Shown: piece after piece, positions 36,004 to 48,800 of the stretch
How positions within the stretch are numbered: position 1 is the stretch's first letter
Layout: each line of letters begins with the position of its first letter
Source: Clarireedia homoeocarpa
Lineage: Eukaryota > Ascomycota > Leotiomycetes > Helotiales > Rutstroemiaceae
Reading direction: 5' to 3'
DNA length: 64,000 nt
NCBI GenBank assembly: GCA_001465935.1
Contig: LNKV01000022.1
Span: 124,001 to 188,000 of the forward strand
Notes under the pieces: generated by a model
What the model saw: only the letters and a program-made list of their open reading frames with translations
Database searches by the model: none
What the model was told of the DNA's origin: nothing
Translations under genes and position numbers: made by a program

Positions 36004-38816
36004 CTACCACAATTCACAAACCGGTTCTTTATCCTCACAACCAAATGCTCCTTTAAACTCCCTACTGTTCGCCATCGTCCCCAAAACTCTCGCCCACTTT
36101 GGAGCATGTGGATCCGTAAAGACTCTCCTCACTGCTTCTTCCCTAAAAAAAACATTAGCTATCTCAGATCCAAAATTCAAACCAGAAACAAGACTTACTT
36201 CCTACTCTTCCCACACCACCAATTTGCATAACTCACAAAGAAAAGCTGGTCCTGGGTAAAATCGCCCAAACCCGGTAAATCATCATTAGCGTGTTCACTC
36301 TGTCTCTTCTTCCAAGCCTGGAATGCCGCCGACAATCCCCCCGCATCTGCAATGTTCTCGCCTAGAGTGAGTCTGCCATTAACATGCAATGGTTTATCAT
36401 CTGGACCTGGAATGGTATAATTCGCGTATTGGTCTACGAAACAATCTGCGCGTTTCTCAAACGCTTCTACAGTCGCTGGTGTCCACCAGTCTGTGAAGTT
36501 GCCGTTTTGATCGTAGTGACGACCAGTGGAATCGAAAGCGTGAGAGAGCTCGTGGCCGGAGACTGCACCGAAGGCTCCGTAGCTGATATATTGGGGTACA
36601 TTTACATCGAAGACGGGGAATTGCATTATACCAGCTGGAAAGACGATTTCGTTGCCAGGAGGATTGTAGTATGCATTGACAGTTGGGACAGTCATTCCCC
36701 ATGCGTCGCGATCGACAGGACGCCCGACACTGGACCATTCATGAGCTATGTCGAATCGTCTCATATTCAGAGTGTTAGAGAAGAAGCCTGTGGGGGAGAC
36801 CTGAACAGATTGATAGTAGCTGAATAATGTTGGTGGATCCATGATATCCGGGCTCTTTTGGACAATTAGTATGATGGGGTTCTGTCCTTCTCAAAGAATT
36901 AGATCTTACCTTTGTTGGGTACCCAATCTTCTGGACGATCTTATGAACCTTTTCAATGCCGAGCTTAACCACACTTTGGTCCATCCAGGTTGTTGCCTTT
37001 AGTTTCTCCACAAAGACGTCCTTGATATCAGAGACGATTTGGTCACCGAAGTCTTTAGCCTCAGCAGAGAATGACTTCTCCACGAAGAAACGACTCAAGA
37101 TCCAACCAAGTCCATCGTCAACATGAGACACGCAAGTCCTCCAGCGTTCAGGTTCCGAATCAGGATCCTGAGCAATGTTAGCAAGTCGAAGTATCAAAAG
37201 CGAATTAAAAGCTGCTATCCCATACCTTTCCTTGAAGCTGGTTCATGAATCTTGTGTACGGTTTCAATTCATCTGCTTTGATTGCTGATGCGAATGATTG
37301 TATAAGCTTCCACTTGAAGTATGCCTCCAAAGTCTCTTTAGAAGTACTGCTTAGAAGCTCTGCCAGAGCTTTCATGTAATCTGGTGATGCGACAATCAAA
37401 CGATCAATTTCAACATCTGCAGGAGCCAAGCCGCGGACTATTTTTGATAGCTGAATTTGTGGGGCAAGTTTGTTGGCGTCGTGCAGTGACATAGGATTGT
37501 AGTATTTCTGGTATCTCTGGTTAGCCTTGGTTTTCAAGATCGTCGACACCACTTACGGTGACGTCCTCCATGTCCTCTGCATCTGGCGAAGCAGCAGCCA
37601 ACTTCTTTTCGAACGCGACCAGATCGCTAGCAAGATCCAGCTCTTTGTCTTGTACTGCAATGTTCTCGGCGCGTCTATCAGTATGTGTACGTTCGGTGTT
37701 TCCTGATGTTGCCTGGAACTTTGGGAGAATTTGGGCAATGGTATTGATGTAGTTTGCAATCACTTTTTCGTCTTTGTAATATTCCTTGGATGGCAAACCA
37801 ATCCTATAAGGTGAAGATACTTGGATAACAACGACATCTGGGTTCTTGTCATCAGGGCCAGCGCCCAATGAAACAAATGCTGAAGATCCTAGTTTTATCA
37901 TGTATAAAATAGTGTTTGTTAGGTTATCGTGATCTTCCTCCTGCAGGGTTGGGTAGTCATTGATGATTGGGGAGAACAAATCCAATACTTGATGCATTAT
38001 CTCAACTAGGGGTTTGATCCCAACCTTTTTGATAGCAGTCTCATTCATGCATGCATTGTACCCCGCCTTGAGCTTTTCGAAATTTTCTTGGTCAAGAGAA
38101 GCAGAGGTGGACTGCAGCTTCATAGGCGAGAAGTATGAATGCTGCGGTAACTGTTAGTGGAGCTACATGCATCACTGGCTGCTATATTACTAACTTTTGA
38201 TTCCCCAGGATATTCTCCTTCCAAAATGTGCCTCAGTAGCATCTGCGAGTTCTCGCTCATGATTGTTCCAGTGAAGGCATCTCCTTGATCCGGTCTCAAG
38301 TCATGGAGGTCTCTCCATCCTCCGCACACCAGCTCTTCGAAGTTCGTGCATGCATCAATCTTTTTGTAATTTGGGGAAAGGTTGTGCAGAATTTGTGAGG
38401 AAGCATGAATGCATGCTGGAGTTTGACAGGTTGTGGGTCTGGGGTTTGGCTGCTTGGACGAATACACTATCGACGATGCATTAGCACTTTCTACTCGTCG
38501 CATTCAATCGGGGAAGCCTCAAGAGATACGACGTGTCAAGAAATATGTTCCTACCGGTGAAGAACATGCAAAAGAGAACGACAAGAGCGGTAAGCACCAA
38601 GGCCAAAATCACAATAGCAATGCTCTCTGCGAATCGTCTCAAGATTGAGAATCGGTGCCTGCGTGAGCGCGAACCGCGCTTCGCCTTCCGAAGAAGTGGC
38701 GTCCGATCCGATTCCTCATCATCGGTGAGCGTGGTAGAAGTGGCACAAATATTCAATACTTGATCCGTCAGACTCGGATGCTTCCGCTCCTCCCAATTCC
38801 CCTGAGGAGCACCCAT
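36004..38816 (-). CDS. M13 family zinc metallopeptidase (neprilysin/ECE-like), type II membrane protein
   Basis: Seven exons: 38816-38555, 38490-38195, 38141-37557, 37516-37226, 37167-36910, 36854-36199 and 36142-36004, giving 828 residues. The start is the first ATG in frame; the frame stays open upstream but has no ATG. The cytoplasmic tail has DEESDRTPLL, an acidic dileucine-like sorting motif. One membrane segment (about 63-86) precedes the luminal or extracellular peptidase. The M13 N-terminal domain shows ACTNFEELVCGGW. The zinc site is HELSH in AVSGHELSHAFDS, with the third ligand in ENIADAGG; NAYYNPPGNEI is the substrate-side motif. The chain ends VCELW, the CxxW-type terminus of the family. 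These enzymes cleave peptides outside the cell or in the vacuolar lumen; the substrate is unknown. Confidence 0.88.
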
Positions 38817-39959
38817 ATCGAACAATCGCGATGCAATTAGAGTCAGGAACCCTGCAAGAGGAATAACAAAGCTTGAAAAAGTATGCTCGTCGTCTGTTGT
38901 CGCCCGTATCCTAGGTCGTGGTGGACGCGATGTTGATCGAGTTGGTAATCTCGTTCTCTCTCTTGATCTGGATCTTGATAGGGGCGGCACGGTTCCTTTT
39001 TTCCGTATGGCCGCCAGATTAGCGAAATTAACCCAAAATTGTCCAAAATCAATCCAAAAAGAAGTCGGCTTAGGATTAACTTGGGTGGATTGTATTCAGC
39101 GTGTTTTGAAACTCGATGGTGGTTGGCGCGGAATGACGGTAAGTAGCATTGAAAAGCGGGGAGAGCTTCTTTCCTCATTTGTGCAGCCACATCGAAAGCG
39201 CACTAGGTCTGTGGTTCAGGTGGTTCATGGAAGTGACACAAACCATACGAAGTACATGCTTGCCAGCTAGAATCTTTAGAAGCATTCAAGTGACTCGGAT
39301 TCTACAAGGTATTGTCACCTGCTTCGATCTGGATCACCGACCATCTCTCCTGAAATTGCTTACTTATCTTGTAGTAAATGGGTTGAAGAGCTGGAAATGC
39401 CCACCAATGGCTATCTATTTCGCAGCCTATTCATATCACGAGGCGATTTTCTAGATACAAGTATCTTTTCTATCATGGTATTTGTATCCCAAAGAAGTAG
39501 ATTAATTGCAAATTGAGATCATATTGTATTACTATCAAATCTTTTTCCGCCACTGTATCAATGCTATAAAGGAATAGAACGTCTAGATGCAACTACTTTG
39601 CCTATCTCATCCCCCGCGAAAGACAACTCTCATATGTTGAATATAAACCATTGAAGACAAACGATGAAAAGAAGTAAAAACATCTCTTGCACCATTTTGC
39701 CACCCATTGCAGGCATCTTATAATATGCTAGCAGCAAAGTACTTTCTGGTAGATATAACGACGGAGAGAAAAGCAAACTATCGAACCCAAACCCCAGATT
39801 CTTCTCTATCCCCATTGTGATCATCTACCCACACGCAAAGCTAATCGCCAGAATACCAACCCCACCTCGAACGACATGCCAAAAGAAACCGAAAAAGAAA
39901 ACATTTTTGAGGCTCATTTAAGTTTGAGCAAAGGAACCCGAATTCCGAATACAACCTTC
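38817..39959. other. Intergenic region upstream of the M13 gene
   Basis: Promoter and leader of the M13 peptidase gene. The minus-strand frame stays open from 38816 back to about 39080 (R/S-rich, then PLAGFLTLIASRLFD) without an ATG. It could be a 5' leader or an unrecognised upstream exon. Nothing else is recognised. Confidence 0.45.
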
Positions 39960-40592
39960 GTCTATTACTTGTCGTTGTCTCGCCTATGCCCTCGCTCTCG
40001 GTTGGTTATCCAGTCGGCAAGATGTGGCGGCAATGCGAGATATGAAATGTTGATTGGGCTTCGAAGTACACGATGCTGGGACGACGTCTCTGGTGTTGAT
40101 AAATCAGGTGAAGCTGTTGCTGGTATAGATGTTGCGACTGCGTTTGAGATCGGAGCCGTCATTTGAGATATAAACGCCGACAACATTCCCTCCAAGCGAC
40201 TGACGGGTACTGGACAATGCATCGTACCTACTTTCCATCAAGTTCCTCAAATTAGAGAGATCTGTATCCGCGTTGAGGGGTTGTGGGTGGACCGAAGAGG
40301 TGTAGCCACATTCCGAGGCTGTTCCGTGACACCCACGTCTAAGTTGAATCTTGTAGCACCGAAAATTGTATCAAATGCTCCATTTTCAGTATTCATAACT
40401 GCCTCAGACGAGGTTGTGGTCCCGGAAATTGGTCCTGTTACCGGTGTTGTTGATATAGTCATCTTCGCCACCTTCCATTGGATGATCCTTAGAAATCTGT
40501 GCCTGGACTGCTGTTTCTGTTGATGTGGGAATATTCGATCTATCTATTCTGAGGCTCGCAAGTATTGCGCGTTCTATGTTTAAACGCGCCAC
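39960..40592 (-). pseudogene. Coding-like debris downstream of the RBR relic
   Basis: Three overlapping minus-strand frames (40592-40404, 40471-40247 and 40222-39965) each look moderately coding (ARLNIERAILASLRIDRSN; DVGVTEQPRNVATPL; ATASPDLSTPETSSQHRVL). None connects in frame to the next. The first begins exactly where the RBR frame ends. This is what a frameshifted C-terminal tail of the same gene would look like, but low-complexity chance frames cannot be excluded. Confidence 0.35.
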
Positions 40593-41560
40593 GGAATCTG
40601 TGGAATCACTGTCACTGTCATACCCTCTGTAGCAGGTGTTGGAACTCGGTGCCTAGGCATCTCCTCTTCTTCTTCATCTGATGATTCATCGAGACCTGTT
40701 AGGTCGATAATTAAAGGGTCCTTATGGTGGATCCGAACCCAATCCCTCATGGTGATGTTTGGTTGATTCTCGTCGCGACGAAGTCCGTATCGTTGTTGCA
40801 CGTCCTCCAAAAAGAACTCAAAATTATCCGAATCCCTCCACATAACGCAATTTCGCAGATGGTTACGGGCTCCTCTAATCTGAATACGGTTCCACTCTGC
40901 ACCGCAACACCAGCAATGGTGGTACTTGCATATGCTGCATGTCATATGCGCGCAGCCCTCTGCGCGCTCGATCATGGCTCCGCAATCGCGTCTGGGACAC
41001 GAACGCGCAAGCAGGGCTATCGCATCCTGTGTGGCTTGGTCTGGGTTCTCGTCCATCTGACGCTGATGTTCTTCGCACGTCTTGCCTGGATGCGGAGCGC
41101 TGTGCTGGGAACAGTTTTCGTGGCCATGCTCACAAATTTAATTCACTTGGTCTTTGGGAACAACTGAACCCGCGCCAGTCTATATCAGAGCAATCTTTCC
41201 ATCCGTCAAGAAGTATGTTGCGTTGCCTTTGCCGTTGTCGGTCATACCTAGATACAAGTTAGTATAGGCCAAACAGAAGATTGGCAATAATTGCTATCGA
41301 ACAAAAGTTGTACGACGGGCGCTCCTGTACACCTCTCTTCGGTTCAGACGGGCGTTACACCCCGGATATCCGCAATCCAAGTCTGTGACATCACGTTTGG
41401 TGCCAACCTCCTGAGTGCGAACGAAGCCCCATACCCCAGTAGCTCCGTCTTCATCTATCTGAACAGACAAGTGTTCCATCATGCATACTGAACACATATT
41501 GGTGTCGTGGTTGCATCTGGCCGTAATCCTTAGATAGTCAGGGAATGATGATCGTGCAGT
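40580..41560 (-). pseudogene. RBR (RING-IBR-RING) E3 ubiquitin ligase-like gene, apparently inactivated
   Basis: Minus-strand fragments form an RBR order. First comes a RING1 remnant (CNHDTNMCSVCMMEHLSVQI, about 41500-41440, then CGYPGCNARLNRREV). An IBR remnant is next (ICEHGHENCSQHSAPHPGKT, about 41135-41080). Last is an intact RING2 frame at 41056-40580 (CPRRDCGAMIERAEGCAHMT, then CKYHHCWCCGAEW). The pieces do not join. The IBR frame has stop codons at 41138-41140 (TAA) and 41180-41182 (TAG). The natural splice site before YDRQRQR reads AT instead of GT (about 41296). The frame also shifts between YDRQRQR and TDGKIA, and the first CxxC of RING1 and any start codon are missing. The RING2 part alone could be expressed. 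RBR ligases transfer ubiquitin through a RING2 cysteine. Confidence 0.6.
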
Positions 41561-41805
41561 AATATCAGCAGTAACAGCAATGTGATGTGATTGCACTGAA
41601 TATACCCTCAGTGAGAAGTTTATTCTTGTTTGAAGAATGAGGTTGAAAGATTGAATTTGAAGCAGAAATATCGAAGTTAAAGCAATAGAAAGCGTGAAAA
41701 CAATGCAAAGAAGTGAACATATGTTTTGGATAGGGAAGGCTTTTATCCTAATGACATACTGTGCGCTGTTCTCGGCTTTGACTTGGATTACCAAGTAATC
41801 TAAGT

Positions 41806-41826
41806 CGATCTTATATCATAAGATCG
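41806..41826. repeat. Short perfect inverted repeat
   Basis: cgatcttat and ataagatcg flank a 3-base loop (atc), giving a 9-bp hairpin. It lies between the RBR relic and the integrase fragment and may mark a transposon edge. Confidence 0.6.
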
Positions 41827-41865
41827 AACAATAGCGACTTCGCTTCAAAGAGATCTCACACGACT

Positions 41866-42057
41866 TTGCCCACTATCCACTATACTCAAGGTTGGGTGCA
41901 TCTCCTTCCTCGAGTTGCTTGGGTAATTAATACTACACGCCATGATTCCCTTTCCCACGGAGTCACCCCGCACGAGGTCTGGTTCGGGCGAGAACCTACT
42001 CAATTACCTCCTCAAGCACTTGAAGAAGAGCAGGAAAGAGAACAGGAGGAAGGATAG
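41866..42057 (+). mobile_element. Integrase/transposon relic
   Basis: The frame encodes a peptide like the end of a retroelement integrase core: LLPRVAWVINTTRHDSLSHG followed by VTPHEVWFGREP. Integrases typically have the pattern W...lN...H..t...P.E..fGR.P here. A Glu/Gln-rich stretch and a stop follow. No reverse transcriptase, gag or LTR is seen on either side, so this is a short degenerate fragment. It is probably from a Ty3-like or other integrase-bearing element. Confidence 0.65.
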
Positions 42058-42774
42058 GAAGGAGAGCTAGGATGAGATCAAGACGAGGATATAAGCAACG
42101 ACGAGGACTACTGTAATTAGGCAAGAACGACTGACGTTAAGGCTGCGACTAAATTACCGGAAACATCATATTAACTATTAATCCGGGAAATAGAATGACT
42201 AACAACATTCATACATACAATCCCTTCCCCTCCGCATCCAAATGAAATGCAAGTCCACATGCAATCCAATATTCAACGAGCTCCAGAGGGCGACGAAGGC
42301 CGTGAAACAATGCGCTGTGAGTGACAGCGAGCCACGTGCATTATTTAGGCCTGAGGCCCCAGGCCCAGGCCCTGAAGGCACCGCTCAATGTTCAATAAAA
42401 TGCCAAGACTTTATCCCAGACACCCTTACACACACTATACAACAGACGAAAGTACACACGACTCTCTCTCTTGCTTAGGACCGACCACTCAACCCTCCGA
42501 CCCTCGTTACTTTTAATCGCATTCCTGCTATACGACCCGATGAATTACCTATATGCACTCTCTATTCGCTGCTGCTCCCCCCATTGTTACTGCTGATATT
42601 CATTCGAGCCTAAGCCTTTGACATCTCGTCTAAAGTCGTTTGTCCTGAGAGTCGTTTATTACCGGATTGCCATAAAAAGCCTCCCTCTACGTCATTTCTA
42701 CTCCAAAGCTTTCATCTTACCTGCTCTACCAGCTCGCACCAAATCAACCATATAACACCCCAAAAATCCCACGA
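42058..42774. other. Intergenic region upstream of the histidine kinase gene
   Basis: This contains possible remaining transposon debris (to about 42200) and the promoter and leader of the hybrid histidine kinase. No gene is supported; the frame 42242-42478 (+) has no domain. Confidence 0.5.
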
Positions 42775-42840
42775 ATGAAGCACCTGGCTGTAGCGATTAC
42801 CATAGCGCTCGCGATATTATTTGTTCTGCGTTCAAAATAA
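42775..42840 (+). promoter_or_regulatory. Upstream ORF in the histidine kinase leader
   Basis: A 21-codon frame with a stop, MKHLAVAITIALAILFVLRS plus Lys, ends 39 bases before the main ATG at 42880. It is hydrophobic and ends before the main start, so scanning ribosomes could reinitiate. A role in translational control is inference and depends on the real transcript start, since a 5' leader intron is possible (gccag at about 42845). Confidence 0.4.
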
Positions 42841-42879
42841 CGCCAGGTTTCTGTGGGTGGCTTGCCAAGGGAGGACGGC

Positions 42880-45800
42880 ATGCCCCCTCCAAAATCTCCT
42901 CTCGATAAACCATCTTCGTCCCAGTCCAGAAGGTCGTCAGAGTCGCGGCGCTCAAGTACGGACAAAGGAGGAGGAGGAGATGGCTCGTCAGTACATCCAC
43001 ATTCCTCCCCATCCAGCAGCCGCCATGGAATGAAATCACCTCGATCGTCGTTTTCGAAGGCGAAAGACCCAATGCCGGACTCTCCAGATGGTGCAAAAGC
43101 GCTTTCGAATCACAGCGACGTGGAAAAGTTTAGCGACGCAGAAGATTCAAATGCTGGATCACCCAAACACCATAGGAATGATGTCGACCATTCAGAAGAG
43201 AGAAAGAGGTCGATACACAGTTTGAAGGAAAGCATCAGCCCAGGAGTTATACCGAAATATGACATGGCCGAGGAAGTAGAGCGGCTCCGAGCTATGAATG
43301 CTCAATTACAACTAAGTCAGCATCGACAGAGATTGGCGAAACAACTGGAGGATAAAGAGGGACGAGTACATAATGCGCCTGCGAGCGCCAGTGCCAAGAT
43401 TCTGGTCTCTCCGATACATGAGGAGTTGATATCACCATCTTTGGAAGCAGCCTTCAAAAGCCCCTTGACATCTGGATTAGAGACGGCATCAACAGAATCA
43501 GCAAAGACCATTCGGGGAGTAGAGACACCCGTGACGCTCAGCGCGAGAACACCATCATATCCGTTTCCACCAATGAGAACTCCTCGGCAACTAAGTCATT
43601 CAGGCCACCGTCCCTTTACAGCGCTATCACCCACAGTTAATCCAGCGAATTTTGCAGGCGGTTCCTTCTATGAAGGTCCACATGACAATGTGCTATCCGG
43701 TTCAATAACCCCAGCTTCAACATTAAACTTCCAGCCCGCAGGATCCCAGCATTCAAAAGATGACCCGAGCTTTGAGACACCGAACCTGTATGATCTCAGT
43801 CTCATGCTTTCCGCCGAGCCAGGTCTTGATCCGTGGTGGTCTACCGTTGTGCAGATAATGCGAGATGTGTACAAGGCTGACCGAGTAACCTTATCTGTGC
43901 CCGCAGATTCGACGGATGTAGAGAATGTGCCCTGGGGTCAGAAAGCAACATTCAATGCCGCAGAGGAGGATGATTTAAGTCTGGCATATCTACAGCAAGG
44001 GAGTGGGCGTTTTCCCAGCAGTGCTGACACGAATGAAACTTCCAATTCCGAAGGCACTACAGCTGGTGACTCTCCGCCAATAACAACACAGACGCGTCCG
44101 GGACTCACCACCAGACACTCCTTTACTGCCTACGAAGCCACGACAAGAGATTCAACGTCACCCTCAGAAGCCTCCAGGAATCCTACTACGAGGCCTTCCA
44201 CTCTTGCGCGTGCTAAAAGTTATGCTATTACTCGTCCAGACCCAGCACCACGGACTGCAACGTTGAGAAATGCGCAATTGAGCCTGCAAGCTTTACAAGA
44301 ACACATGGCGCAAGAGGAAGCAAGACCTGCAAGCTGGGAAGACGTAGAAACCTCGCCGAGAGACGTGCGAGGAAGAGTCTTCCCTGTTTTACAAGCTTTA
44401 GACTTTGAGGCCGATCCATTGATTGATAACAGCGGGATCTTAAGAGTTCTTGAGCGGGGCAAGGTCATTGCTCTGACACGCGACTATCCGTACCTAAGTG
44501 ATCCAGTAACCGAGAACAAGAGCACGACAAGCAAGATTGCTATACGTTCTCTGAAAAAAGATTCGCCTGAGAGACCTAAAAAGAGCAAACCTCCGGAACT
44601 CACCTCACGACCATCCATGTTTGGCAACAAACATGCGAAACGACCAAGCCGGAGCACTCGGAGCCATACAGGTGAAAGGTGGAAGCTCGCTACACAGCTT
44701 GAGGACGAAATACCATTGCCACTACCCAAATACGAAGAATATGAACAAGCGCCTCCATCTCCGTGGTCGCAATCACCAGCTCCTTCACCAGCCGTGCGCG
44801 CAGAAACCGCAGAGAATCCGTTCTTTGCAGACCCAATGATCGATGAAGAAACCTTCAACCCAGAACAAGCACCGGAAGATTACTCTAAAATGCAGCCGGT
44901 TGAAGCCATCGGAATTGATAGATCTTGGACCGTTTTACATATACCATTAACGCATCCTCTTCTATCTAAGCCGGTACAGTCATTTCGGTTGGATGCAGCA
45001 GTGATGGAATCGAAGTCGGCGGGCCGTGCCAGAGGTGTTGCACAACTGCCAAAATACCCCGATCCCTCCAAAACGCAGGCAATTGAGCAAGCCAAAGAAA
45101 AGCGGACCCCCATTGCAATTTTATCAATCTTGAGCTCAGTTATTCCTTATCCTTCTAATCTTAGACATTCTCTAGAAAACCTTGCACCACATATGGCCAC
45201 TTCCTTCTCTCTCTGTCGACACTACTCGAACCTGGAGACAGAAGTCGCTGGCCTGTCTAGAAAGCGCCCACATACTACAGGATTTGGGGCCATTGCTCCT
45301 GCGGGGAGACCTGGACACGAGCAGCCCACAACTATGAGCGGTAATTTATCTTGTTCACCATCTGACGAAGGATTCACTCATCAATCAACAGGCGGAAGCA
45401 TTACAAGCCCTAGCGATTATTCTGGGGTTTCCAGAAGCGCTAACGCATCTCCAAGCGGCACACCTGGATGGGATCCTGGAAGTGTTGGCCTTACTATCGA
45501 TAGGAAATCTGCTGGTGGAAGCCCTGGCTTCGTCACTACGGAAGGCTATTTTGGCTCAAGAACACGACCAGGTATCTCACGTATGGATACTGGATCGGGT
45601 AGTAGCATCGTTGGTGTACGAAAGTCTTCAAAAGAAAGCTCTCCCGCCGAAACGCGACCTCCTGCCATCCGAAACTCCGCAGAAGAACGATCTTCTGCAG
45701 TAGAGCAATCATCGGCTGAAGCTACCGAAGACTCAGCTAAGATCAAAACAGATGTAGAGGGCTCGCAATCTGCTACCACAGTGGCTAAGCAAGAAAACCG

Positions 45801-48800
45801 CGTTCATCGAGCGTCCAGGGAATCTGCCGAATCGTCTGAACCTCGAGAATCAAGTCCATCCCGCCACAACCCTCCTGAATCACCGAGACGACAAGCAATG
45901 CGAGGGGCGTCGTATGGTGCTTCTAAGTCCGAGCGTCAACATACCCTGCTTCACTCATATGGTGCTGACTTTGGAGCTACCTTTCAATCTTTACCAACAA
46001 CTTCAACCCCATCAGTTAAGGCCCCTGCTGCGCCGAAAGCTCAACCTCGGCAAGGCTCCTTGTCACTTCCTACCGACATGCCGCCTCCATCCGATCGACT
46101 GAAAGGTTTAATGCTCGACTCATTACCCGCCCATGTTTTTGTTGCGCTGCCGCAGACAGGAGAAATAGTTTGGGTCAACAGTCGATATCTAACATACCGA
46201 GGTCAAACGGTGTCTGAATTATATCAAGATCCTTGGGGTAGTATTCACCCTGATGAACGAGAAGACTATCTCAAAGCTTGGACGCATGCGGTAAAAACGG
46301 GGGAACAGTTCTCAATGCAAGTTCGCATCCGACGCTTTGACGGAAGCTATCGATGGTTCTACACCAGGGCAGTGGGTTCTCGAGACATACGGGGTGTTAT
46401 TGTGCAATGGTATGGTTCGCACATGGATATACATGATCAACATATCGCAGAAGTCAAAGCGGCTCGACAGGAGGAAATTGAAGCTTCGGAAGCTAAGCAT
46501 CGACAACTAGCGAACTTAATTCCACAGATTATTTTTGCTGCCACAGAAGACGAAGGCGTAACATTTGCCAATGAACAATGGCTGTCGTATACCGGACAAG
46601 ACTTCAACGATGCGCTGGGGCTAGGTTTTATGGATTATGTTCATCCGGACGACCTTGCGAAATGCCAAATACCAATGGATCGACCATCAACTCCATTGCC
46701 ACACAAAGCCAAGAAACCGGGCGAGCCAAGTAGAAATCCTTCTCAAACGTCTTCTGACGGCAAATCAGGCAGATCCTCAAATGTCTCGGAAGTCCCAACC
46801 GAAACAACCGTGAAAGGAATTCATCAGACTCTTTCCAGAAACAACAGTTCTAGTAGCAGCTCCGTGTATGAGTTTGCTACAGCAGATCTGTCAGAATTGG
46901 CAAGAAGCGGAGTGATTAAGATAACGACTGATAGCAACGGCAGACTTTCTTATACAACTGAGGTTAGACTGAGATCGAAGACTGGAGAGTATCGATGGCA
47001 CCTGGTAAGGTGTGTAGAGGTAGACAACATCAACCTTGGTAGTGGAGATGGCTCGTGGTTTGGCGCTTGCACAGATATCAACGATCACAAGCTTCTTGAA
47101 ACTAAGCTCAAAGAGGCGATGGAATCCAAGGGCAAGTTCCTCAGCAATATGTCTCACGAGATCCGTACGCCCTTGATAGGCATTTCCGGTATGGTAAGCT
47201 TTCTCCAGGATACTGTACTCAATGATGAACAGCTCGATTACACCAATACTATTCAGTCAAGTGCAAGCAGCCTTCTGAACATCATCAACGACATTCTAGA
47301 CCTTTCAAAGGTTGATGCAGGTATGATGAAACTATCTTACGAATGGTTCCATACTCGTTCACTTGTCGAAGAGGTTAACGAAATGGTATCGACCATGGCT
47401 ATCACAAAGCGCTTAGAATTGAACTACGTTGTCGAGGTCGACGTTCCCGAAATGGTCAAAGGAGATAAGTTCCGCATCCGACAAGTGTTACTGAACGTCA
47501 TCGGTAATGCCATCAAGTTCACTACTGTCGGGGAAGTATTCAGTCGATGTCGTGTTTATAATGAGCCGGATTCCACAGCAGGCGAGAATGAAGTAATGTT
47601 AGAGTACTCTATCGTTGATACTGGTAGAGGATTCACCAAAGAGGAAGCGGAACTGATATTCAAGCCATTCAGCCAGATTGATGGAAGCAGCACTAGACAG
47701 CATGGTGGCAGCGGCTTGGGATTGGTCATTTCTAGGCAGCTAGTTGAACTCCATGGAGGGAAGATGCAAGGCACAGCAATACCGGGGAAAGGATCCACAT
47801 TCACTTTCACCGCCAAGTTTGGTTTGCCAACTCCCGAAGACCATCCAGAGCCACTAGCAACGCCTGCACTAACCAGAGTCTCGTCAGACAAGCCTACGAC
47901 AACTACTGAGATATCTACAATGCCTATGAAGCGTGTCACAAATAATCCGATATTGGCTAGCAGGTTGTTGCACTCGCCTGCGGTTACGGAAAGCCCCAAA
48001 ACCGAACCAAGTATAGACTCCCCGGCTGTTGCATCATCATCAGATAGTTCTGAGCCTTCCCTCCGCTCCATGCATTCCCATCTAACAGAGAGATCGTCAG
48101 GGTCTTCAATTGCGCAAAGCCTGCATCATTTCAGCGAAGCAGCTCGGGCTAGCAATCCTGATTTGTCGAAAATGAAGTTGGAGCTTCCAGAGAAGCACGC
48201 AGCGTTGTCCCCACCAATGAACGCCACATCTCCAACAAACTTGACTCTATCCACGCCAACACCAACGCTCTCGACGCCGAACCCAGTCTCTTTACATCGT
48301 AAGGATAGCTCACCACCAAGCAGCTCTATGGCAGATCTCAAGCACTTCCGACCACCTATGTATTCCATCTTACTCATTTGTCCGCAAACGCATAGTCGGG
48401 AGGCAACTACTCAACACATCAAAATAACCTTGCCAAAGGACGTGCCGCACCAGATCACCCCGCTTGCAAGTGTCGAAGAAGCACGGAAACTTATTAGTGG
48501 AGATGATCCTGTCATATTCACGCACATTGTTTTAAATCTAGGGTCAGCCGAGGACATTGTCCAATTGATTGATCAGATAATCATGTCTGTCATGCTTCCA
48601 CAAACATCAATTGTCGTTCTGTCCGATCCAGTACAGCGACAGGAGGTGATTAAGATGGCCACAGCGTATGATTACGACCAGCTCGCTAAAGACAATCGCG
48701 TAACCTTCATCTACAAGCCGGTCAAGCCGTCTAGATTTGCTGTGATTTTCGATCCAGATAAGGAGAGAGATCTTAGCACAGATCGCAATCGCTCTAGTGC

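Noticed and set aside
41240..41310. U12-type AT-AC intron explaining the ATAGCA donor in the RBR gene
   Set aside because: The sequence lacks the U12 donor consensus (ATATCC), the acceptor is AG, and filamentous ascomycetes are generally regarded as lacking U12 introns; a mutated GT donor is simpler.
20674..43000. A secondary-metabolite or other dedicated gene cluster
   Set aside because: No polyketide synthase, NRPS, terpene cyclase, P450 or pathway regulator is present; neighbours belong to unrelated housekeeping and surface functions.
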